64,000 nt of DNA from Acanthamoeba lenticulata (taxonomy: Eukaryota > Discosea > Longamoebia > Acanthamoebidae). Positions 45,901 to 56,216 of this stretch are shown here, one piece after another. Each line of letters opens with the position of its first letter. Position 1 is the stretch's first letter. A program made the position numbers and the translations under genes. Below the pieces are notes generated by a model, which was not told the origin of the DNA, made no database searches, and saw only the letters and a program-made list of their open reading frames with translations. Where the stretch lies: positions 1 through 64,000 of the forward strand of contig NAVB01000205.1 in NCBI GenBank assembly GCA_002179805.1. Reading direction: 5' to 3'.

Positions 45901-48900
45901 GTCGCCGTCGTCGAGTCAGGCGTGCTGACGTCAGCAGACACAGCTGGCGCCAACAACGCGGGCGTGGACGCTGGTGATGATGATGCAGCCGACGACGTGC
46001 TTGAGGCGGCGCCTTGAAGAAAGCGGGCGGTGATGATGCGCATGAGCGTCTCGCAGCTCCAGGCCGAGAGGCACACCGCCAGCGACGGGAGTTCGCCCTC
46101 GATTCTGCAGCCACCGACCAAGCCGAGTCAAAACCAGAGCCGCGCGAAGCACACTCAAAAGCAAGCAAGCGCGCGGTCCGTACTTGGTGGCGGTGAGCGC
46201 GGTGGCCTGCAGCTTGCGCAGGGCGATGTTAAAGTGGAGGTCGAAACGGTTGATGATCGGCTGCCGCGCGGTCTCGGCGTCATCGCACGAGGGATCCACG
46301 GCGGCTGCGGCCGCTCCATTATGAATGACAAAGGCCTGAAGCGCGGTCATGCGGAGGACAAACTTGGAGTAAAAGTCCTCCTCGGTGTGCACCGGCGCGT
46401 CGCTGCCTTTGTTGTCGCTTTGCTGGCGAATTCGCCTCCGCCTCTGCTTCTCGGCCGCCAGGTCGCTCCGGAGCGAGAGGTGGCCCAGATCGAGCAGAAG
46501 CGCGGGCGAGCTGTCGTCCTCGAACGAGAGCGGCACCACGATCGTTGGGGCCTGTCGTCCACAACAACAACAACAACAATAAGCATAAGCGCAACAAGAA
46601 GAACACAATCGTCGGCGACGTGACGCACCCTGATCTGGACGCCGACATCAAAGAGCTTCTTGTACTCGAGCAGCCACGCCAGCTGCTCGTGGGAGTGTTC
46701 GCGAAACTGCTCCAGTGTGTGGGAGACCTGCTCCTCGACGTTCTGCAGGACCACTTGCGTGGGCGTGTCTCGCCTGGCCGACCGGAAGAATTGCGCTGCG
46801 CATGCACGCACGGCCAACAACGCCATGTTCAGCGAGCGGATCGATTCGGCTCCATTTTGTCAACAAAGTCAACAACGTACCGATCCGACGCACGAGGGCC
46901 TCGTTGTGGACCACTTGCAGCGGTTGCATGTTGACGCGCAGCTTGTAATCAGCTTCGGCAGCCTCCCGCCCGGCGACACGACTGGCGAAAAAGAATCGGA
47001 AAAACGACCCCTCATCAGCTTCCTCCTCTTCTTCCTCCTCCTCTTGCTCCTGTTTCTCTTGCTCTTGCTCTTGCGGCGCTGGCCGGAGGGCCTGCACGCC
47101 GGGGCGCACCGGGCCGGCGCTCGAGGCGGGCGTGAGCAGCAGCGAATACTTGGTGTCGGGCGTGTAGAAGTCGTAGGCCTGCATGGTGCCCAGCCGGCCC
47201 TCGACCTGGATGGGCGAGTAGGTGGTGGTGGTGGCCAGGTCGAGCGCGAGGTCGTTGAAGGTGAAGAGCACGATGGCCCGGTTCTCGGTGCTCTCTCCCT
47301 GGCCCGCGGCCGGCGTGTTCTTCAGCTGGAAGGAGCCCTCGTCGATACGCAGATGCACGTGCACGCCCTCACCCTGTGGCCAATGTGAAGAACAAAACGA
47401 TAAAAAAAATGAAATAAATATTTTGGAAATAAAAACAAATTTCAAAAAAATAATTAAAAATAAAATGATGACGAACCTGCAGAGGTGAGGAAGAGGTGGC
47501 GTTCACGCTCAAGTATTCGTCCTCGACGGCGGCATAGAGCTCACGCCACACTGCAGAAGTGAGCTCCAGGTCGGGCGGGTTGGGCGCAGACGTCATGGAC
47601 CCGGAGTTCCACCACTTTTGCCAAAAGCCGCCGCCGCTGGCCCCCGCGCCTGCGGTCTCGGCGAGCTCTTTGGAGGCCTCCGCGTGCTGCTGCTGCTGCT
47701 GCTTGTGCTTCTCGCGCTCCTTGAACTCGCGCTCTTTCTCCAGATAGGCCTCGGCCAGCGAGCGGTAGAGCACGAGGCGCTCATAGTCCAGGCGCTGCTC
47801 CAGCGCCACCAGGGCTGCGGCGTCTGTTGGGCTCAGCTGTTGCGGCGTCGAGGCGAGGCGAGTCGAGAGAGGGTGAGAGGCAAGTTCAGCGCTCGGCCCA
47901 GCTGGGAGGGCGAGGGGATTGAAAGGGGAAGGGAGCACGTGCCTGTTGCTTCTTCTTCGCCAGCTCGAGACGCCGCTTGTAGAGGCGCACATAGCGCTTG
48001 CGGTCCGAGTTGGCCTCGCGCATGGCATCGAACTGCCAGCGCCTCCGCTTTTCCCGCTTGTCCGCCAGACTCGCGTTCGCTGCGCACCCGCGAGAAACGA
48101 AAAAGAATAATTTGTCATTCAAACACGCGTCCATCGCTTCCTCATGAGCGCCGCGAGACGGACGGGCCAAGGCGCAGCTGCAGCCACTCAAGCGAGGAGG
48201 AGAGGGGCGCACCCGCAAACAGCCACCAAGCGCGAGGATCGACCAGGGGCGACACTGGCGGCCTGTAGGCCCGGTGCTTGGGGTGGGGGGAAGCAAGGCA
48301 TCATGAGACAGATCCAGCAGAGCTCGTAAATACTTGAATTAATCAATTAAATAAATGAAGAAAAGAGAGGAAAAGCGCGAGAGTACAGCGAGGGAGCGCT
48401 GGTAGAGGCCAAAGCTCTCGATGAGAGCCAGCAGCTGACGGTACTGGTCCTCCTGGAGTTCGAGTGCGATCCGCTCGAATAAAAACCGAAGTGTGTACTT
48501 GGGGATGCTTTGCATGGCCTCGGGGTTCTTGTTCAGCACCAGCTGTTGACGATTTCAAGTGAGCCTTCCTCTCTCAAGAGAGAGATGAAGAAGACAGGAG
48601 TTGAGGCTCGTTTGGGGTCAAGAGGACGAACCTTGAGCGTGCTGGAGATGGGCCTCAGGATGTACGCCTGGCGCGGTATGTCCTTCTTGTCCTCAAAAAT
48701 CTGCGCCCAAAAGTCAGATCCCAGCGCACACGCGCGCAGACGTCGTCGAGGGGTCAGACGGACCAGCGTTTCCAAAATCTGCCGCATGTCGGCATCCCGG
48801 CCCTGCGCCAACGGCATCGCATTGGCGTTCCAGTAGATGGCAAAGTTGGACAAGGACACGAGCTGCGCGCACGCCGGCGTGGATTGTTATCCTCAAGCTG

Positions 48901-49942
48901 CGCAGCGGTCTACGAGGACGGACGGCGACAATGAAGATGAAGAGGACAATGTTTGGGGGGGGGGGCAGTGGCCTACTACCTTGTGCACGAGGGGCTGGTT
49001 CTCCCGCACGAAGATCGGGCGCCATTCGGCATCGGTGGACTCGGCATTGAGCCGTTCCAACGTGATGCCGATCGCGAAAGGGGCCTGCGCTTGACGGCGG
49101 CGATCAGTGAACGTCCCATCCATCGCCCCACCAGCACGTTGTGGTTGGACAAAGGGGCGCACCTGCGGGTTCAGGACATCGTCCTCGTACCGGATATGGA
49201 TCTTCTCAATGAACAACTGGAGGTTGGCCACCATCTTGGCGACGAGGCGCGCCGTGAAGGTGTCGGAGTTTTCTGTTTTATGCTACAACGATGAGAGGAG
49301 GCCGAAGAACGCCAACCAAGCGCGCGCTGCCGCGAAGGCTCAAACGAACCTTTCTTGTCCTTGTCGGCAAACAGCTCGCGCAGGGCCAGCCGCTTCTGCT
49401 TGGCCTCTTGCGTCCGCTGCTCCTCCTCCTGCGGGTTGTACTGTGCGTGTGTCGAGGTGGAGATGAGAACCTAACGAGAGCTGCTGCTGCTGGATTGTGG
49501 AGGAAGAGGAGTACATTGTCATGACGTAGCGGCCCGGCCACCAAAAAGACCCGCTCGATCCGAATGATGGCGGGCTTGTTGCTCAGGTTGGACCACGGGA
49601 TGATCAGCTGCAGCTTGCCCAGGAAGCCTGCAAGCCAGGCGAGCAAGGGTTCAGCGCCGCACCGTATCCACACACGTCACCGCCGCGTCGGGAGCGCAAC
49701 GCACGCACATGTGTCACACAGCACACGCGCGCAACAATCCTGACGGATGAGGGGCAGGGAGGTGTACCAGCTTTGATCGCCAAAGGCAGATTAAGTGCGC
49801 TTAGCGCTTCCTTGCGCAGCTTGAGGTTTTCTATGGTGACATTGCCTTGCTTGATGCCGATCTTGAGGTTTTCGCGTTCCAAGCCTTCTATCCAGGTGCC
49901 CAGGTAGCTGGAAAGGATGCCCGCGGCGAGGCCCTCCAACAT
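33983..49942 (-). CDS. VPS13: VPS13 family bridge-like lipid transfer protein
   Basis: About 16 kb with several dozen exons, from the ATG at 49942-49940 to the TGA at 33985-33983. The N-terminus MLEGLAAGILSSYLGTWIEG, with EALSALNLPLAIKAG, is the chorein motif. LFIEKIHIRYEDDV, FAIGITLERLNAES and NFAIYWNANAMPL follow, then a very long beta-rich stretch for the lipid groove. Between about 39.0 and 36.0 kb come six units with an invariant Asn (RNETGLDLRF, NNYTSFPMRV, HNLLPCDLRYR, VNKTGLRLTY, VNKLPVAVEY, IENLSSHALLF), as in the VPS13 adaptor-binding (SHR-BD) domain. Two RanBP2-type zinc fingers lie there (39.7 and 38.75 kb). The C-terminal VGSLLGHLSVLGAPLALVTL is followed by only one Pro/Ser-rich exon. 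VPS13 moves lipids between organelles at contact sites. Confidence 0.93.
38700..38790 (-). other. RanBP2-type zinc finger 2 within VPS13
   Basis: NWVCRGCAHINASGSIQ followed by CEAC gives W-x-C-x2-C-x10-C-x2-C with the usual Asn before the third Cys replaced by other polar residues. It lies between the first and second Asn-marked units of the adaptor-binding region. Confidence 0.85.
39635..39725 (-). other. RanBP2-type zinc finger 1 within VPS13
   Basis: KWTCADCSLLNLPEASTCAL, with the next Cys-Gly, gives W-x-C-x2-C-x10-C-x2-C, the RanBP2 zinc-finger pattern. It lies in a Pro/Ser-rich linker ahead of the first adaptor-binding unit. Confidence 0.88.
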
Positions 49943-50316
49943 ACCTCACACGCCTCCGGTGGTTCCTTCTCACGCCTTCTTGCTTCTTGAAACTCTTGTT
50001 GATCTTCTTGCTCGATTTCTTTTGGAAAATAAGAAAATTGTTTTTCCTTCAGCTGGTCTTTCCCTGACTTTTTGTTCGGCTGGTCTGGTGGCCGTTTCTC
50101 ACGGCCTGGTGGTACAACTTCGTCAACATCAGGGCCCTGCTGACTTATTGGGTCAACTCCGATGGTAAGTCGTGGATGGGCAGGTTGAAGAAGGAGCACG
50201 AAAAACAGAAAAATGTGTGTATGTGTAAAAAAGCCATCTATGTGACAGCAAACCTCATCGCTGCACGTAATGGGTGATATGTTGGTGGTATCTATGTCTC
50301 TTGAAGCGTGCTGCTC
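49943..50316. other. Intergenic region upstream of VPS13
   Basis: This stretch lies between the VPS13 start and the stop of the SAP-like gene, both on the minus strand. It should hold the VPS13 promoter. Pyrimidine-rich DNA at 49970-50060 and a possible frame on each strand are present, but no domain was recognised. Confidence 0.45.
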
Positions 50317-52164
50317 CTACTCGTCCATGTCTTCCTCGTCGACCGACGTGTTGGGGTCGACGTTCTCCTCGTCGCCAAAGCCCACCTCGACCATGTAGGC
50401 GTGTAGCCGGGACGTGAGCTTGGCCTTAACTCCCGTGGTGTCGAGCCCGTTCAGCTTCAAACATTCCCTGATCTGATCACTATATACAAGCAACACCATC
50501 ATTAGTATCAACATCAACAGCACCAACGTTGAGGTCGTCCAACTCTGAGCCGTACATCTTGTATTTGCGCATGATGTGGCTCTCCTTCATGTCGATGCTG
50601 AGGTCCTGCATGTCCTCCGGCAGCAACAACCTCTTCTTGCTGTTGTTCTTCTTCTTCTTGTTCTTCTTGTCCTCTTCCTCGCCCTTGGCCAGCTTCTTCG
50701 TTGTCTTCTTGACCGCTGTCTGCGGCAGGCGAGGCGACATCGCCCGCACGGCTGCGGCCGTTGGCTTGACCTCGGCTGACGGCTTGGGGATTGGCTTGGC
50801 CTTGTTAATCTTCTGCTTGTCGGTGGCCGTTTTGGACCGCTCCCACTCCTCCTGTTCATTGTCACTGTCTTCTTCCTCAGCGCCGCCAAAGCCGTCCTCG
50901 TCTTCGTCGCTGCCATCATTTTCTGCCTTCTTCGTCGCAGGTCTTTTGATCGGCTTGTTGGCCTTGGCCTGCTTGGCCACGATGGCCGCCATCTTTGTCG
51001 TCTTTGTCGCGACGCCGGTGGTTGCCGTAGTTGTTGTCGTGGTCGTGCTGCTCGTCGGCAAAGCCTTGGCCGCCCTTGCGAGATTCTTCTTCTCGCGGGC
51101 CGCCGGCGGTTCGACGACCTCCATGTCCATTTCATCGCGCTCGCCGACGTCACCGCGGCGAACCAGCTGGTCCTCGAGGTCGAGATCAAACAGGTGCATG
51201 AGCAGGCGAGCCACGAGGGCAGCTCGGCTATCGGTCTCTTGCCGCTCCACCTGCCAGTGATCGCAGCACTGGCGTAACAGCGGAGACGGCAGCCTGTGCA
51301 CAGAGCGGTGCAGCGGGTCAGCGTTCCTTTGCTCGCACGACACGAGAAGGGCAGGTGGGATGTCCTTACTGGGCGAAAAGGGTCTCGACCCCCGTGTACA
51401 TGACCTCCTCCCCAAGCTGGGCTTTGAGCTGCGCCGAACTGCCACAAGGCCACGATGAAGACACGTGAGAGTCGGTGGCTGGCGGAAAGGAAAAGGAGGA
51501 GGACTTACTCTTGAGAGGCATCGAGCATGAGCTCGGCCGCACACGCCTTCACCAGCTTTACGCTCATCTGCCGGAACAGGGTGCCGGGGTCTAAGGACAG
51601 GGCAGGTGAGCTGGAAAAGAACACTGGGAAAGATCAACGTTTAGAGGAGGAAGTTGCTTACTGGGGCCAGTGAGGTCCTTTTTAAGCTCTCGCTCCAGCC
51701 GGGCGGCCATGGCCGTTTCAGCGAGTGCAGCCTCTTCCATATCGATAAGGTCACTCAGCAAAGCCTTCCGTGTTGATTGCCTGCAAACAGACGCTGTCAG
51801 ATCCACAGCGAAGAATCCGTGTGCACGGGAAAGAGGGCCGTACTTGAGGCGCTCCACAAATTGCTTTAATGCAGGATGCACAAGGATTAGTTAAGAGCAA
51901 AGATTTGGGTCAAAAAAAAGAAAGAAAAGTACCTCAGCACCGATTTCTTTGACCTCCTTGATCTACAAGAAAACCATAGGTAAGACAGTGTTCTACACTG
52001 AATAGAGAAGCTTGAAGGGGAGAGTAAAGGCGTACGAGGATATGGATGTAAGCTTGGGGCGTTGTACGGGGCACAGGGCTGGTCGACACATAACGGAGGG
52101 CGTCGGTAACCAGGGCAGTGGGAAGGCACCCGAAAGCCTTTTGAAGCTCTTGCTCAAGATCCAT
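50317..52164 (-). CDS. Charged nuclear protein with C-terminal SAP-like motif
   Basis: The ATG is at 52164-52162 (MDLEQELQKAFGCLPTALVT) and the TAG at 50319-50317. Short exons give IKEVKEIGAE, QFVERLK, QSTRKALLSDLIDMEEAALA and MSVKLVKACAAELMLDASQE, a helical N-terminal half. Then comes a long basic and acidic low-complexity region with Lys/Ala runs (KKTTKKLAKGEEEDKKNKKK), SDEDEDGFGGAEEED and a nuclear-localisation-like KKRLLLPEDMQ. The last exon has IRECLKLNGLDTTGVKAKLT, which matches a SAP motif (DNA or chromatin binding), and an acidic end. I do not recognise a family. A chromatin-associated role is inferred from the SAP motif and composition only. Confidence 0.65.
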
Positions 52165-52785
52165 GCAATTTTATAAAATCAGGCACATGAACGAGGTTGT
52201 GAGGCACAAGGTGTTTGCCGTTTTGTTTTTGGCGCCAAGCGGCCCCTCCACCATTTGTGCAGAATTCGAGCAAGCCAAAGGCCACCAAAAACAAGAAGAA
52301 AATGAAGGAAAAGAAAAGATGTGGCGAGGCCGAGGACAAGAGGGCTTGGGCGAGGCCGTGAAATGGATGAAGGACCTGTTGCGCCACAAGGGACGCGGTT
52401 GGACTCGCGGCATTACGCGGTCGCTGGAAGAACAACGATTCGATGGAGAAGCTGGAGCGGGTATGGTGAAATTGAAGATGAACGGGCTGGGCCAGCTGGT
52501 TGACTACAAGATTGATCCCGCCCTCGCACGGCAGCCTGTTGGAGTCATTGAGGATCTCACATTGACTGCGTGGAACGTCGCCAGGAACCAGGTAAGATCT
52601 GGCTCCACGAGCCCAGTCCTCTTGGAAAAGCCTGCTCAGCCTCTCGGTGCGCATGGCAGGTGGAGACGGCCACCATCCAGGCGTCGCAAGCCGCCCTATT
52701 CAAAGCCATGGCGGAGGTTCAAGAGGGGAAGGAGGAGTCCCCACATGGTGCTGACGACACTGACGATGGCCGGCCGCAGCGGTGA
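52163..52785 (+). CDS. YbaB/EbfC-family protein, probably organelle-targeted
   Basis: Two exons (52163 or 52187 to 52591, 52660-52785) join in phase. The first ATG is at 52163; a second at 52187 (MNEVVRHKVFAVLFLAPSG) starts a basic, hydrophobic leader like a mitochondrial presequence. The core has EAVKWMKDLLRHKGRG, FDGEAGAGMVKLKMNGLGQ, LVDYKIDPALARQPVGVIED and LTLTAWNVARNQVETATIQA, the order of the bacterial nucleoid protein YbaB/EbfC. The C-terminus is acidic. Bacterial YbaB binds DNA as a dimer; in plants related proteins work in plastids. A mitochondrial nucleoid or translation role is inferred. It would be about 176-184 residues, longer than bacterial YbaB because of the leader and tail. 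Confidence 0.78.
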
Positions 52786-52988
52786 CGAGCACTTTGCGGT
52801 TGGGGGTCAGCCCAACGCCCTTCACTCACCCAGCTGGGTGTCCTACCTTAACGTTCTTCGCTCCTCTGGTGTCCTGCACCGGCCACAGCCCACTGATGTT
52901 CTGCGTTCTGGCTTCTACAAATTTACTTGCATGAACGCCAGCCATGCGCAGCGCCTGCGCCTATGTCACACCTGGTGCCAGGGCTTCC

Positions 52989-54012
52989 TCATGGCTGTTG
53001 CAGTAGCTTGACCCTCTTGTGCGGCCGACGTGCGGCCAAACGACGCCGTTGCAGTATGGCAATACGGCGGGCGCTGAGCAAATGGCTTTGATCGGCATGG
53101 ATGCCCATGAGCCGCTTCCTCTTCTTCTTCTTGGCCACAGAAAGTTGGTGAAGGGCTTGGCTGTTGACCTCGGCACCGGAAGTGAGGCACGTATGGAGTG
53201 CACCCAGCGCCCGCATGTCGTCCTTCTTCGTCAACCAGAACGCATAGCCATTGAGCCCCTCCTGCGTCCACTCGAAATAGACGTCCTTTACTGGGACTGC
53301 TTGATGGTTTAGCTGCACCCAAGCTGACTAACGAAGACGAGGGTTGTACCTTCGTTGGGTAATCCGTGGAAGTGCTTGTCGGTGAAGACAGGCTGCATCG
53401 TCTTGCTCGAGAGCTTGAGCGTGAAGAAGGGAAAAGCCAACCCTTTGCTCATGTGGGGGCTCTCGCGACTCTGCCAAATCGTTAGCAGGCTTCAATGGAG
53501 CTAAGCGACTGATGGAGACCTACACAGTACTTCCAGAGGAGGTACAAGACAAAGTTGGCGGCCGCCGGATCTCGCCTCCACTGTTGACGCTCCCGATTGA
53601 GGAAGGACTTCTGCTTTACCAGGTTAGCACACATGGCATATCCCTGCGCTCCAAGGCTTCACCTGATGCTCTTCAACGAAACTGTGGAGGGTGACCCGAT
53701 GCTCGGCTTTCATGCCTTGAAGGAGCCTCAACAGGGAGCACTGATTGGATCCTCTGGGCGTGGCTTTCAGAACCCGGCGCAGCCACCACCAGATAGAGTG
53801 CTTGCAGCGCCAGTCGGTGGGTTGTATGTAGGAGGACATGGCCACATCGATCAGATGGCATCTCAGAGTGTCTGTAGGCCAGTGCGTGAGTAACCCTCCT
53901 TCTTGAACCGCTTCGGAAGTGTACCGGTGAGCCCAGGGTTTGGTTGCTGCATTGAGTGCAATGTCTGTATGTATCTGCCCTCAGACCGAGTTATGAAGCG
54001 ATCGACACTCAT
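52989..54012 (-). CDS. Protein of unknown function
   Basis: About five exons join in phase from the ATG at 54012-54010 (MSVDRFITRSEGRYIQTLHS) to the TGA at 52991-52989. The order is: DVAMSSYIQPTDWRCKHSIW and WLRRVLKATPRGSNQCSLLR; then SFLNRERQQWRRDPAAANFV and LYLLWKYC; then SPHMSKGLAFPFFTLKLSSK; then VKDVYFEWTQEGLNGYAFWL and a Lys/Arg-rich C-terminus (KKKKRKRLM, RRIAILQRRRLAARRPHKR) that could bind nucleic acid or steer to the nucleus. No membrane segment or known motif was seen. It converges on the YbaB-like gene, with about 200 nt between the stops. Confidence 0.6.
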
Positions 54013-54247
54013 TTGCAAGCCAGAGCCCTCAGGAGCACGCAACAAATCAGTGGAAAGGCTGCAACCTGGCGACGAAGAGCCGCAGAGCGCAAGCTCTTTA
54101 ATTGTTTAGTTTCCCTTGGCTGCATGCACGTTGGCACACTTCTCAGATGGGCAGTTGGGCCCGCTTGAGTCTGGCGAGTTTCCGTAGTCGGCCTAGTTGC
54201 AAAATGGCCCCAGCTGGCGCGCTGGTATGGATAACCGAATTCCTCAT

Positions 54248-56095
54248 CTATTCACTTGGGTTTGTCCAGAGTGGTGGCTCGTAGTCAGGACCGAGGCGCT
54301 CCTTGAGCATGTCCCACACACGTTGGGAATACCGGTCGGCCAGCAAGTGGTCCTCCATCTGAGCCGACCTCCTCGTTAGTCGTTGTCGGTCAGGAACCAA
54401 CAAAAAATGCATTGGGGCACCTTGGCGGATTTCCTGGAGCGGTCAAGGCGTTGGTAGGTGGAGTAGTGATTCAGCCTCATAACTGGATTGCGGTCAGTTG
54501 TGTCAGAACCAAGCATCTACTTCCTCATTTCTCATGCATCAGCTGTACCTCCGTAATCAAAAATGTAGCGCCTCCTTACGTCAGCTGAACTGCGGTGGAT
54601 ATCCCACAGCAGGACGCTATCGCTCCTCATGATCAGCTTTGCTCGCGCATTGGTTGGTTCAATGATCCTAGCGGCCATAGGTCAATGTGAGGGATGCAAT
54701 ACGGAGATTGATAAACGATGGGTTGATGTACCGCTCGCGCTGCGCATCGAAAACAAGGCCTGTTTTGAGGCCTTCAAACGCACGTTGACTAAAGTCAAAG
54801 TTTTGCAGAATGGCCGCGCTGTAGTTCTGGGCGTTTTGTTGGATGAGAGCAGGAATCGTGTCATCTGGCACCCCAACAACCGCATCAGATCAGCGATGGA
54901 CAAGATCACCACTCACTTCGCACACGTACTGAGCTCGGAAACCCAAACATACTCGTCGGCGTCGGTCAGCAAGGTCCAAGTATATGACGGCCTTCCATAC
55001 ACATTCAAGCAATGATTCATTGCTAAAAGTTGTGGCAGTACTCGGGGTCTGCAGAAATACTTGTCCCTGCAAAAAGGATGTGATTAGTGGGCCACGATCC
55101 TTCCCAAGAGCGAACAACAACCTACCAAGGCACCAGAGTGAGTAGACCAGCGTCCACATAAGGTGCCAACTGCTGTTGCACAGTAGAGGCGTTGAGGAAG
55201 GAGAAGTAGATGAAAAAGTGCTCCACACCCACCAGCAAATGATACTCGATCCACGGGGGAAGGGCATCGACATCGTGCTGTTTCCAGATGCGGCTGCACA
55301 CGCAGAGGCGCCCCTTGTGGTTTGAGTGGCTGTCCAGGTCGGCCAAGCCATTGGGCGACAATGGTGACCGCATGGTCACCTGTGTAGAGAGCTGCACATC
55401 GGCTAATTGTAACACTGGTCTGGCGTATCGCCATTGCGAGCAGGACATCAAAGGCTGGCTGAAGAGCTTAGAGCGGGAGATGAGGTCCCGGAGCTGGTCG
55501 ACTGTGCGATGGCCCAGTCGTCCTAGCGGGCATGTAAGCAGGGCACCTCGGAGAGAACCCGCGGTGAGAGAACTAGCGGGCACAAAAACTTTCTGGTCTG
55601 CGGCTGGTGAGTATGGGATCCCATGCCAGTGGACGAATCTTGGAGTAGGAATAAGTACTGAAGTTGCAGTAGAAGCAGGCTTCGGACGCATTTCCAGTCC
55701 CCAGAAGCAGGAGAGCTCTGCATATGCAAGGTCAAGCCTTAGACGAAAAGCTCGTTATCTCTTGGAGCTGGAGCGCACCGTTCACTGTCCGTGGAGAGGT
55801 CAAGGATGGCTTCGGAGAGGTGTAGGCTGGTGTTCCCCACTCTCTGCAGGTCGCTGTCCTTGAGTGCGGGAGGTGGACAGCTTGGTGAAGAGATTGAACT
55901 TCGGTTATTGTTGCTCCAGTAGCTCAAGTCCATCGGCGGTAGATCGTCCTCTATCGGCAGCTCGTCTTCAACCGATCCACTACCGCACCCCAAGCCCAGG
56001 TGATATTGGCAGGTAGGGAACAACAAGATCTGGCGGAGACAAACGACTACCAGGATCAGTAAAGCCACCCTTAAAGCCTTCAGCAGCTCGCTCAT
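54248..56095 (-). CDS. GT92-family glycosyltransferase
   Basis: The start is the ATG at 56095-56093 (MSELLKALRVALLILVVVCL), a signal anchor for a type II membrane protein. After an acidic, Pro/Ser-rich stem comes the catalytic domain: RLCVCSRIWKQHDVDALPPW, then IEYHLLVGVEHFFIYFSFLN and YVDAGLLTLVPW, then RPSYTWTLLTDADEYVWVSE with the DxD-type acidic site (about 54.95 kb), KLIMRSDSVLLWDIHRSS and RLNHYSTYQRLD. The last exon (MEDHLLADRYSQRVWDMLKE) ends at the TAG 54250-54248. This order is that of GT92 (DUF23) enzymes, which include beta-1,4-galactan synthases and a core-fucose galactosyltransferase. It should act in the Golgi. The acceptor cannot be predicted. Confidence 0.85.
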
Positions 56096-56216
56096 CAGGC
56101 CCCGCGCACCACACACGCCTTCGAGCGTTGTGTCTTCTTCTATCACTAACACCCTTTCTAGGCTTTGATTTTTTATTATTTTTTTTCATTTTTTGTGTTG
56201 TTTTTGACCAGAGGCT

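Noticed and set aside
54629..55015. 128-codon plus-strand frame with a protein-like look
   Set aside because: The minus strand here encodes the GT92 acidic site and later exons that join in phase, so the plus frame is a shadow.
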